A stretch of 64,000 nucleotides of DNA. Origin: Dryococelus australis. Its lineage: Eukaryota > Arthropoda > Insecta > Phasmatodea > Phasmatidae. Where the stretch lies: assembly GCA_029891345.1 (NCBI GenBank), contig CM057000.1, positions 137,376,663-137,440,662 of the forward strand. Reading direction: 5' to 3'. This document shows, in pieces, positions 13,245 to 22,440 of this stretch. The notes under the pieces are model-generated. The model was given only the letters and a program-made list of their open reading frames with translations. It had not been told where the DNA came from and made no database searches. The stretch's first letter is position 1, and every line of letters begins with the position of its first letter. The position numbers were made by a program, and so were the translations under genes.

Positions 13245-13388
13245 ATACAATGCCTTTCACCGATACATTTGGGCCAGAAATATCCGCGCATTATTCAGAA
13301 ATGTCTTGCCGCGGTCACCTGTGGCGAATGGAAGTTTCAGGCCTTGATCGATACAGGAGCAACTCACAGTGTTATGAGTGAGAGATGA
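13245..13388 (+). pseudogene. Retrotransposon aspartic protease (retropepsin) fragment
   Basis: One plus-strand frame reads about 45 residues to a stop at 13386-13388. It contains ALIDTGATHSVMSE, where D-T-G is the catalytic triad of retropepsins and the surrounding pattern (hydrophobic pair, DTGA, then S) is typical of retroelement proteases. The preceding residues (CLAAVTCGEWKFQ) fit the strand before the active site. The frame ends about 10 residues after the motif, so the flap and second half are missing, and no reverse transcriptase or LTR was recognised nearby. In the living element the protease would cleave the Gag-Pol polyprotein. This is a fragment of a Gypsy-, BEL- or similar element; the family cannot be told. 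Confidence 0.6.
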
Positions 13389-13506
13389 TCAGGAAAAGCT
13401 GTTCCCTTGTCTATTCCTGATTATCTGCCTTTGGTGTCTTGCTGAGTTATGCATGTGTGAGATTTGTATTTAGTCTCATGGTCGGCAATGGATACAGTCC
13501 GAAAAA

Positions 13507-13617
13507 AACCATAATAACATGAACTTGCCATTGTCATTAAACTTCACAGCCAAAAATAATACAGTTAAAAGAAAAATATCAATATAGACTATTCACGGTA
13601 AAACTGAGAACTTGAAA
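13507..13617. repeat. First copy of a local duplication (second at 14485-14595)
   Basis: The segments share CATGAACTTGCCATTG / CATGAACTCACCATTG, CATTAAACTTCA, and AGTTAAAAGAAAA with TATCAATA. Each runs directly into the left end of a GTTCACGG-family MITE (13585 and 14564). So a host flank plus MITE start is present twice, about 0.98 kb apart. Confidence 0.7.
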
Positions 13618-13676
13618 GAACTTATTAAATAGTCGTGTATGCACATTGTGTATTCTTACTCAAGTAGTCCATTTCC

Positions 13677-13894
13677 AACGAGTTCCTTTTCCGTGTACAT
13701 CGGCTGTCGGGAAACAGCCAAAAATGTGTATGTTGTGTGCTCCTTAACGTGACTGTATGAATGTAGTTAAATATATTACTGTTGGTCACGGACATTGCGT
13801 GTAGAAACGAGAGCCTTCTGAAGCCAAGTATTCCCCTTAAAATGAAGTCAATTGTATTTCATGTTTGTGGACAAGGGCTAATTTGGAAATGGTC
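13677..13894. mobile_element. Small MITE with GTCCATTTCCAA ends
   Basis: The left end GTCCATTTCCAA matches the right end TTGGAAATGGTC as an inverted repeat (11 of 12). TA flanks sit at 13675-13676 and 13895-13896. The ends resemble those of the (T/C)AGTCC Z/Y families. It sits inside an older type A MITE. Confidence 0.65.
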
Positions 13895-13896
13895 TA

Positions 13897-14293
13897 TAGG
13901 CTGGTCACGGTAAACTGAGCACTTTTGAAAGCCTTGATGAAGATCTACCTGTATGCACATTGTGTATTATTTGGCGTTACACTGCAATGGGCCTCATCAC
14001 TTTGTTCATGCGTCGATCAAGTGAACATGGACAATCTTTAGAAGAGTAAATATTTTACAAATCTGCTAATTTTTACACTCAAGTGCATTATAAAAGCAGG
14101 ACACGAAATAAATAATTAATTTTACCACAAATGGTTACCCAATACTTTTAATTAATCGTTAGGACATGGAACTACTTTCCTTCCATCGTCACCGATTTTA
14201 TTGGGCGCATTTCACCCAGTGCGCCCGTTAAAATGTATGCAGGTAGGAACATAGGTTTATTTCAGAAGTGCTCGCTTTATTGTGAACAACCTT
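13897..14293. mobile_element. Younger GTTCACGG type A MITE (397 bp)
   Basis: The left end is TAGGCTGGTCACGGTAAACT and the right end GCTTTATTGTGAACAACCTT. TA flanks lie at 13895-13896 and 14294-14295. The interior shows type A landmarks (GGGCCTCATCACTTTGTTCA, ATGGTTACCCAATACTTTTA, GGGCGCATTTCACCCAGTGC). It is inserted at the TA at the edge of the preceding small MITE, inside an older type A copy. Confidence 0.85.
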
Positions 14294-14484
14294 TACTAAA
14301 ACTACATTTCCATGAGTCTGATAACCTTATTCATGCGTCGAACAGGTGAAACTGTCAAATTATTTGAAAAGCAAATATTTTAGTAATTGCCTCACTCTTG
14401 AACTTAGAAACAATACAAACAAAACAAAGAAACACTATAGTGTTGACAAGTTTTCACGTAACACTTTTAATTAATCGTCCAATA

Positions 14485-14640
14485 AAACCATAATTACATG
14501 AACTCACCATTGCCATTAAACTTCAAAGACAAAAACATTTGCAGTTAAAAGAAAATATCAATACAGATTGTTCACGGTAAAGTGAGCACTTTCGAAAGCA
14601 CTTGTGGAGATGTAGTTCTCTCCTCGTATTGTATACTGCC
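14485..14640. repeat. Second copy of the local duplication plus a MITE left end
   Basis: 14485-14595 repeats 13507-13617. At 14564 begins CAGATTGTTCACGGTAAAG with GTGAGCACTTTCGAAAGC, a GTTCACGG-family left end that stops matching after about 60 bp. Confidence 0.65.
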
Positions 14641-15908
14641 ACTATGTGTATACTAATAGAATTTAATTTTCCGTAAACTTACGCAAATCTAATGGTAAAA
14701 TCGTTATTCCGAAATCTTCACAAATCAACGGGCACCTTATTTCACAAATTTATCGAGAAATCACGGCACATCTCAATAAATTTTCTACAAATAATTTTTT
14801 TTTGTGTTTGAGATTACGGGAAAAATGTTAAACTTTGGTTTTATGGATGTTCTCCAATATATAAGATTAAATTAATATTTTTTTCGTAGCAGAATTTGAA
14901 CGCCAATCGAAAAGTTCATAAGCTGCGACTTTTGTGACTGTGCTACAACATCCCAACAAAATATTGTGGCTAGGTTACGTTCAATTTGATAACTCAAAAC
15001 TCTAATAGCATGTCATTATTGTACAAACCCATAAACTGATCCTGCTTCAATTTATATATAGGAGTCCAAATCTTAGCGCATTACGCTTTCATTATAAAAC
15101 TATTATTTTTATTTTATGTTTTTATTGCACAAATATATCTGCTCCCTTCTTTTATCGGTTTCTAACACTAACAAATTTCGCACGTATGCTCTGGGCTTCT
15201 AAGATTTTCAAAGTCTTTTGTCTGTGTCGTACAGGCTAAGTCATTATTTAAGTACTTTGTTTATGATAATTAGGCAACACGTCTACAGTATTCTTTTCTG
15301 TAATTTGTTATTTTTTTAATCACACGCTTGTCTTGACGAGTTGGCACCTACAGTATTGTCACGACCTTTAAAAGTTAAAATAAAGTTCAGCTTTAAAAAT
15401 AGTCATCTTGAAATGTCAAGATAATTGTTGACAACACGTCAGGGTCAGCCTGTGGAAGCAGTAATAGGATGCGATATTGCAGATGAGTGGCCTAATTATC
15501 CTGTCGAGAATAATGTGCTCAAATAGTGATTGTGTCAATACCGCACTGAAAAAAAAGTGAGTTGAATATAAAATTTAAAAAAATTCAAATATTTCATTTT
15601 TAGTTTTAAAGCAAAACGGGGGGAATTTCCTCGCCTCAGAAACACATATAATAGTGTGTGATCAATATATTGGCTGGGTAAAAAGTTAAACTGAACGGTA
15701 TTCATGTTTTTAATAAAAAAAAAAAGCTGATTATTAAATAAATGAAATGCACCAGAATAAGGACCCATATAAGTTATATTTAGCACAGGGAGATGAACTT
15801 ATATGATTGTAAAATAATGATATGCTGTAAATGTCAAAGTTTGAAATATGGAGAGCTTCCGTGTGTTATTGCATGGAGATCAGTTCCGTTCATTACGAAG
15901 CACGTGTC
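14641..15908. other. AT-rich sequence, no gene seen
   Basis: Only short frames and homopolymer runs. No repeat family recognised. Confidence 0.5.
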
Positions 15909-16318
15909 CGTATTTTACCTACCAAGCCTAGCAGCCGCGAACTTCAGATGGGGAATCAATGTTAAAAGAAATTCCTTCTCATTGAGCCAATTTTAAAGAT
16001 AACTATTTCAAACAGAAATTAATCACCATGAAATCTCTTAAGGAATGACGCTAATTTAAAATATTTTACCAATTTTTTTTTGTTTCATATATTTTTTATA
16101 ACATGTAAATATTGAAATTTACATAGAACAAAAATAGATGGATAAACAATTTTTTTCAAGCACAATTTTATGTAGCAATATTCTCTGAGAAAATTGCGTC
16201 TACAAGTTTTTTCGTTTGAAATAGTTATCTTTAAAATTGACGCAATGAGAAAGAATTTCGTTTAACTTCGATTCCCCATTTGAAATTCGCGACTGCCGGC
16301 TTGGTAGGCGTATTTTCG
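15909..16318. mobile_element. Foldback element: long inverted repeat (arms about 106 and 109 bp)
   Basis: The left arm (15909-16014) and right arm (16210-16318) are inverted copies with roughly 85-88% identity judged by eye. Both contain CCTACCAAGCC at the outer end, ATGGGGAATC in the middle, and CAATTTTAAAGATAACTATTT near the loop (shared as 20 bp or more). The loop is about 195 bp and AT-rich. This could be a long-TIR MITE; a transcript would form a strong hairpin. Confidence 0.85.
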
Positions 16319-16434
16319 TTAAGTGCATATTTTCGTAATAATTTTAATGCATGTACATATATATTTAACAGTTGATAGAATACACTACTGTGGGCCTAAA
16401 TCCAATCTTCACGCTTCAGTCGGGTGAGGACGTG

Positions 16435-17319
16435 GAGTTGAGAATTGAGAGATTCGGGTGGCTCCTAATATCCGCGCGGTCTTGGGAGCTGATGGGGGCG
16501 AAGCGAGATGAGGATGGAGCAGCGCCGGAATGCAAGAGCGGGGGGAACTGGTAGGTCCCCGAGAAAAACACACCGACCAGCAGCATCATTCGGTACGATC
16601 CCTACACTGTTAAAATTTTCGTATATTTACGGAGATTTTTACGGAAATACACAGTTAATATACGGAAACGCAATCCGTAATGACGATAAACGGAGTTAGG
16701 TGCGTAAATACAATAAATTCGGATTTCGGACACGAAAAATGCCGAGTCCACACGAAACTTTCTTCGCCACTGTAACCAAAAGAATTATTATTTCTGCGGC
16801 AGTTAAGTTTATCCATGTCACTAAGACCTGTTCTTTCAAACACTAAAAAGCAGCAACAGCGTATGTAACAAAACACTTAAAATGCACTAACTTTAAAAGA
16901 AACTAAAAAAGTTGCTTATGTGACTAATATAGAAATTCAAAAGATGTTCCAGGTTAGGGTTGTGAATTGGCAACTTTTTTACTCGGGTTCAAATTTTGCG
17001 TATAAAATTTTTTTAGTTTTTTTTTTTTAAATATCTTTTTGTACACAGTAGAACACCCACACAAATAATATTAAAATAAAATAGATATTAAAAATTATTC
17101 AAACTAGAAGTGCAGAAAACTGACTAGACAATTAACGGAGAGGTTACGTGAATTTTACGGAAAGTCAGCTTTTGAAAAACAATGTGCCCGTAATTTTAAG
17201 GAGAGTTTACGGACACCTCTGGATAAATTTTAACAATGTACGTGCGAAAATTCGGGAGTGGCCTCACCGGGAATCGAACCCGGTTCGCCTTGGGGGGAGG
17301 TGAGTGGTAGTGGCCCCAA
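16435..17319 (-). mobile_element. tRNA-derived SINE split by a MITE insertion
   Basis: The 3' part lies at 16435-16602 and the tRNA-like head at 17241-17319, where GGGAATCGAACCCGG is the complement of an intact B box. Flanking copies GTGAGGACGTG (16424-16434) and GTGAGAACGTG (17320-17330) are a 10-of-11 target duplication, typical of LINE-mobilised SINEs. The body is interrupted at a TA by the element at 16605-17238; removing it restores continuous SINE sequence. Confidence 0.9.
16605..17238. mobile_element. TA-flanked MITE (634 bp) nested in the SINE
   Basis: The left end CACTGTTAAAATTTTCG and the right end (reverse complement CATTGTTAAAATTTATCC) form an inverted repeat of about 15 bp. TA is duplicated at 16603-16604 and 17239-17240, which is diagnostic of Tc1/mariner-type insertion. 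No transposase is present. The terminal sequence resembles the MITEs at 17455, 20681 and 45964. Confidence 0.88.
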
Positions 17320-17553
17320 GTGAGAACGTGAAACTGCCAGCTACATATGTGCTGCTGACAGAACAACCAGTATTATAATGTGTTTAAAACACCAATTTGA
17401 ATGTCCATAAATTTAAACACTGCATTCGCATTACAATGTTTAGTCATACAACTACACTGTAAAAAATTCTCTGGTAAACTTCCTAAACTGCAATGGAAGT
17501 TTTCAACCTATACTCTCCATGGTAATAATACCACACATAAATCTACAGACATA

Positions 17554-19437
17554 CAGTCCATTCCCGATTAGTAGCAACTTTCTGGGAGCCCTGCTAAATA
17601 TCTACTTGCAGGCCCGTTTCGTATCCTCCCGCCAAATGTAAACAAACATTGCCATGTAGCATCTGTCAAAATCAATGTTTTTCATGCCATTTTGTGTGTA
17701 CCTGTGTTCGTATACTTTCGCTACACCTAAACATAAACATCGAAATGTGGCTTCTACTTTTATAACTGTCAAATGAGTTGTTTACTGTTTACAGCTTTTC
17801 AACTAATTCTGCCGTAGTTCTCTTTCAAATACCATTTCGTACGAATATTCACAGTTCAGGTCTATAACATTATTCAGGTCAGCTTTATGACGTTTTAAAA
17901 ATGCCTGAATTGACAATAGTTCTTACGGTTACATTACATTAACATATTTGTTTTCCACGACATAGCACATTACACGTAATGCACGTCAATATTTCCCCGT
18001 GGCTGTGTTTAACACTGTTACAACTGCGGGGTAATGAACAATAATATTTAACTTTTTGTTATTGATATGTGTTGGGTTATTTATCTTAACCTACGGCCTC
18101 AGTTCGAATAACGAAGGAATATCCAGTTCAAGGAAAAAGCAACATTAAAATCAAGCACACAACTCGTGTCGCTCATTTTTTGTCATACAAACTTAAAATA
18201 TAGTGGTGAACATGCACACAAATAAGCCTACAGTAACTTTTATTCCTCTCATATTTATATGTATTGCTACTTACTGTGTATTAGGTTTATTAAATTTATT
18301 GGTGCTGGGCTTGATTATTTTGTTGGGAATGGTGGTAAATCACGTTACACGACTGTGTTTCAAACACCCAGGGCAAAGGTACAACGCTGTGATAAATAAA
18401 CAGACGTGGATGTAAATAAATAACTACGTCATAAAAACAATTCACATTTACAACATACAAATAGTTCACATCAAATATTTGAAATCACGCACACACACAG
18501 ATCCAGCGTAATGATCACCGCGCTATTTCACATGCAGCGGTTAACGAAACACACCGTAACAGTATATTTATTACTGCAGTGGAAACACAGATTTATCACA
18601 AGCTCGTAACTTGTCTAGGTAGGTTTAAAAAACACAACGCCTACAAACGAGATGTGTTAGTTTGAAGAATTTTTCGGAGAAAGTATAATTTACGCTCCGT
18701 TTGGTAAAACAGTAACACGTCATGTCATGGTTCGCCACGTCTGCCAACTTCACTTTGTTTCTGCCCTGCCATCATATCTAAATATATTAAAATAAGCATT
18801 CACACATTAAAATCTCTTTTCAGTTGTACATTTCAAATTCAAAAATCATTATTCTACTGTAATAAGTATGAAATATGCTGCAATTGAAAACATGTATAAT
18901 TTCCTTGATTACTAGCGAAGTGAAACTTCCCGAGTGTGAAAGAGACAAAGAGAGAACGACAAGTCTCTTTAAGCACAGTTGCTTCTAAGTTGCTCTCGCT
19001 CGATAAAAAACATCGTACCATTAGGCCTACTCACGATATTTTCCGCTGTTATTTTAAACTGTAAAAATGAGATATGTTGCCATCGGGTCCACCAAAATAT
19101 TTAAATATTTTAATAGGCATCGTTTAATTTACAAATAGTATTCTAAAAGACTAGTTTTAAAATAATATTTTTACCATGAACTATTTCTCACCGGTCGTTG
19201 CCAACACGTCGCTGTTCTCGCTGTTGTTAATTCATATTTAAAAAGAAATAAATATTACAAGTTATAGAAGATATTAAGGTAAAGTTTCATTTATTCAATA
19301 ATACAGTACTCTGAAGTTAACCACGGTGTTATATATTTGTGGAATACAGGTTATTGATAAAACAGCTGACATGTCATGCCTAAAGTGATTTTTCAAAGGT
19401 TGATTTTCATAAGTCGCTTCCAATCGAGAACGGACTA
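17554..19437. mobile_element. Y element: 1.88-kb TA-flanked DNA transposon
   Basis: The left end CAGTCCATTCCCGATTAG and the right end (reverse complement TAGTCCGTTCTCGATTGG) form an imperfect inverted repeat of about 28 bp. TA flanks lie at 17552-17553 and 19438-19439, and the host MITE-X sequence is continuous once the element is removed. The interior has only short frames; one at 18203-18415 is hydrophobic but has no DDE motifs, so this looks non-autonomous or decayed. The ends relate it to the 430-bp Z family. Confidence 0.82.
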
Positions 19438-19491
19438 TAGGAAAGTTTAGCAACGCTACTAAACAAAGTTGGGAACTTCCCCATGCATTTG

Positions 19492-19652
19492 GGGCCACGG
19501 TGGCTGAGCGATTAGCACGTTCGCCTCCCACCAAGGCGAACCGTGCTCAAACCTCCGCCCCTTCATTCCTGTGCCGCCCCATATTCACTTCAATCACTCT
19601 CATCGGCTCTCGAGACCTCGCTGTTAAGAGACGCCCAAATCTCTTCACCCTG
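19492..19652 (+). mobile_element. tRNA-derived SINE with internal deletion (161 bp)
   Basis: The head is well kept (GGGGCCACGGTGGCTGAGCG, with TGGCTGAGCGATTAG as A box). Sequence jumps from the end of the tRNA-like part to CCCCTTCATTCCTGTGCCGC, so the B-box-to-body segment of about 95 bp seen in other copies is missing. TGCATTTG flanks it on both sides (19484-19491 and 19653-19660), so the deletion lies within a clean insertion. It could be an active short subfamily or a deleted copy. Confidence 0.85.
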
Positions 19653-19792
19653 TGCATTTGACTGTTTCCTGAGCGAATGTAGGAACGCTACAATGAATAT
19701 ATATAGGGGGATACATTACCATTACTGCTTTCTCATTAAGCGTATACACTTGTATGGTGAATTTCCGAATAATTTCTTAGAGTGTATTACTA

Positions 19793-20222
19793 CAGTCCAT
19801 TCGCGGTTTCTTCTTACTTTTTGAATCAAACATTTGAATAATCCCCCAGTGTACGACGTGTTCAGTTGTCGCATAATTATGTTACGTATCACAAGTGTTT
19901 TATATTAGTGGTAACATAAAATACCATACAACTACCTTATTTTGGTTAAGCTAAATTTCCATTTATATACCATCCACAAATTCCAATATTTTATTTACAA
20001 TAAATATTAATAAAAATACGGATAAAATATGCGTGTTGGTAATGCCAGCAAGAAATAGTTCTTATGCAAGATATTATTACACTGAGTGCGCACGAATACA
20101 GTGCATTGTTTTTTCGTGTAATTTTTATACTAGGTTAAGCTTTGTTTGCAAGGCGTAAGAATATACTGGAAGTAGAACTCTAGCAGGGATTCCGAAAAGC
20201 TCGAGTAACCTTGAGTGGACTA
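19793..20222. mobile_element. Z-family DNA transposon copy 2 (430 bp)
   Basis: Aligns end to end with 6534-6960. The left end is CAGTCCATTCGCGGTTTC and the right end GAGTGGACTA, with TA at 19791-19792 and 20223-20224. The interior includes GCGTGTTGGTAATGCCAGCA and GTAGAACTCTAGCAGGG. Non-coding. Confidence 0.85.
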
Positions 20223-20242
20223 TAAATTTGCTGCCGACTTAA

Positions 20243-20937
20243 TGGGACTATGGAGCTGCGCGTTCAGGTTTAAGAAGAGAGGGAGCGATACGGGCGACAT
20301 TAACACGCTCCCATAGCGCCTCGTCGCTCTTGTGCACAAAGCATGCTGTGTTTCCGTCGAAACGCAGTACTGAGCAAGTTAGACGTGCAACTTTATCAAA
20401 CACGACGGAAGTCCACAAATTAAACTACGTTCGTTCAATCGTAAATTTCTCTTGCCGCTTAGGGAAACTGCATAGGCAAGCTTTACAAATGCGATCTCTC
20501 ACCATTTTCACGCATTTTCTTCTCCACGAATGCACTTTATATGATAAAAGTGAAACTATAGGGACATAGATAAATGATTTTTTTTTAGCTTTTCTCGCCA
20601 AAAGTCGTATTTCCAGAACATGTTTTACGAAGATACGCGCATTCAAGCAAAAAAACGATTTTTCAGAAAATGTTTCCTTACATTCTAAAAAAAAATTTCT
20701 GGTAAACTTTGTAAATAGAATAGGATGTTTTTAAACCATATACCATACGTAAATAATACCACACATCTGGCTACAAATACGGAATGTTTAGAGTCGCTTA
20801 CAATACAAAATCGGGAGTTTACTCAGCATTTGACTGTTTCCTGGGCAAATGTAGGAACAATAGCATAAATTTATGGGAAATACGTTACACACATATGGTA
20901 AATTTGCAAATAATTTCTTATAATGTACATAGACCTC
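20243..20937. mobile_element. TTAA-flanked element copy 2, split by MITE-X
   Basis: It matches the reverse complement of 59260-59693. Shared blocks: GGACTATGGAGCTG / GGACTATGCAGCTG, GAGGGAGCGATACGGG, TAGCGCCTC, TTAAACTACG and GAAACTGCAT. TTAA lies on both sides (20239-20242 and 20938-20941), as in piggyBac-type insertions. The intact MITE-X at 20681-20925 interrupts it near the right end. No transposase is visible. Confidence 0.82.
20681..20925. mobile_element. MITE-X copy 2, intact (245 bp)
   Basis: The ends CATTCTAAAAAAAAATTTC and (reverse complement of the right end) CATTATAAGAAATTA are inverted repeats. TA flanks are at 20679-20680 and 20926-20927. It is the uninterrupted reference for the split copy at 17455-19784. 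Confidence 0.85.
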
Positions 20938-20941
20938 TTAA

Positions 20942-21703
20942 CTGGAAGCCTGTAGCTACTGTGTACGATGCCATACGTGCAGTTGATGGGCGATAATTTT
21001 TTTTTGAGGTTGGTATCTCAAGTGTGCACTTTACTATGGATAGACTATACCGCTTTAGCGATTTCCGGCACATTTTGTTTTATTTCCTGAAGTTAAGTGT
21101 CTTACGCAAGGTTTACTAAAATGTTATTCCCTCGTCCCCACGTCTAGAAGAATATATATATATATCTATATATATTAAAAAAAGCGAATTAAAAACTTCC
21201 TTACTGATGTAAAGGCGAACTCACGCCAACCAAATTCAGATTTGAATCGTTTTCCTTGTAGCGCTTACTGCAACAGTTCATCGAACAAAATGCGCCAGGT
21301 TTGGTACCAAGATGTCTCAAATAGCTCTGACAATGACAGGATATCAGTGTTAGAGCAACTTGACACGTCGAGGGAAAAAATTCTGACACTGTGTAATGTA
21401 ACTACGCTGTAATCAAATCCAGTAAAGGCTGATCTTGAAACGAATTCCACTGACATAGTTAATCTGATAATTATAAATAAACAAAACCTACAACCTTAAA
21501 GAGCCGAAACAAAGAATTATCTTAAAAATTCCTTGAGCACAGATTTCTTAAAAAAATATTTGACCACTAATGGTTATTCCAAAACTATAATGCATGAAAT
21601 TTATTTAACCTGTACTCCCAATTGTTTTGTGTTTCAATCAAGATTTTTCCGTAGAAAAACACACAAAACTGGAAAAAATCACTGCCGCTAATTGAATACG
21701 TCC
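20942..21703. other. No gene seen
   Basis: AT-rich, with a short TA-rich patch near 21150-21178. Short frames only. Confidence 0.5.

Positions 21704-21781
<78 letters not shown>
21704..21781. repeat. (TA)n microsatellite
   Basis: About 78 bp of almost pure TA dinucleotides with a single TG interruption. Confidence 0.95.
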
Positions 21782-21782
<1 letters not shown>

Positions 21783-22221
21783 CTACTCTATTGCTAGTTC
21801 TATAGACGGTTGTCGCAGCATAACGACTTGCGCTTAAGTAATTAACTTGCACTTCGATAAACCAACTTAAGTTTTTAGCCTACTTACCGAAGGAAAGAGC
21901 GACTTGTAAGATCCCTTTCCTGTTGTGTCTATGGGTATCTGCGTGTGTGTATGTCTGTGCGTGTGTGTGTGTCTTCTCCTTTCAATTTTCGAACCCATGG
22001 ACCGAATCTCACCCAACTCGGTAGGAGGCAAACTTCTTTACCAGCAACAGAACATTCTGTTAGTTTGTTACAATGACGTTTGCTGCAGAAACAATCCATA
22101 TATGGCTGAAGTTGTCCTACCTAAATAACTATTTGGTCTGTAGGAGGAGCGGAATCATCTGATGTTGGAACTGTAATCATAGTTGCAGATAAAGTAACAG
22201 AATAGATTAGAGTGGGTGGTT
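21782..22221. other. No gene seen
   Basis: Contains a short GT-rich run near 21942-21972. It holds the phrase GAACCCATGGACCGAATCTC, but no repeat family was identified. Confidence 0.5.
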
Positions 22222-22440
22222 GAAGAGATTTGGGTGGCTCTCAACAACGCGGTCTTGAGAGCCGATGGGCACGAAGCGAGATGAGTATGGAGCAGCGCCG
22301 GAATGCAAGGGCGGGGGGAAACGGGAGACCCGCGAGAAAACCCGCCGAACTAGCGGCTTCGTTCGGAGCGACTCCCACGTGCGAAAATACGGGGAGCGAC
22401 GCCGCTGGGAATCGAACACGGGTTCACCTAGGCGGGGACC
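22222..22440 (-). mobile_element. tRNA-derived SINE, head truncated
   Basis: The body is clear on the minus strand (plus-strand blocks GAAGAGATTTGGGTGGCTCT, GGAGCAGCGCCGGAATGCAA, CGAGAAAACCCGCCGAAC). B-box remnant at GGGAATCGAACACGGGTTC. The 5' part of the tRNA head (A-box region) is missing. Confidence 0.85.

Larger units (their letters stand above)
13585..14470. mobile_element. Older GTTCACGG type A MITE, split by two later insertions
   Basis: The element starts at TAGACTATTCACGGTAAAAC (13585) and runs to about 13674 with the type A sequence GCACATTGTGTATTCTTACT. It resumes at about 14296 with the next type A block (ATTTCCATGAGTCTGATAAC, then TTATTCATGCGTCG, then AGGTGAAACTG), ending without a clean right TIR near 14470. 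The intervening DNA is two complete TA-flanked elements (13677-13894 and 13897-14293). Confidence 0.75.
17455..19784. mobile_element. MITE-X copy 1, split by a 1.9-kb element and a SINE
   Basis: Three pieces (17455-17551, 19440-19491, 19661-19784) together align with the intact copy at 20681-20925. Shared blocks: TCTGGTAAACTT, GTAATAATACCACACAT / AAATAATACCACACAT, then the AGTTTAG...AAATCGGGAG/AAGTTGGGAA zone, then GCATTTGACTGTTTCCTG and AATAATTTCTTA. TA flanks lie at 17453-17454 and 19785-19786. The gaps are filled exactly by the element at 17554-19437 and the SINE at 19492-19652. Confidence 0.85.

Noticed and set aside
18203..18415. Small hydrophobic membrane protein (70 codons)
   Set aside because: It lies inside the Y transposon, is AT-rich, and has no homologue I recognise; a chance frame is more likely.
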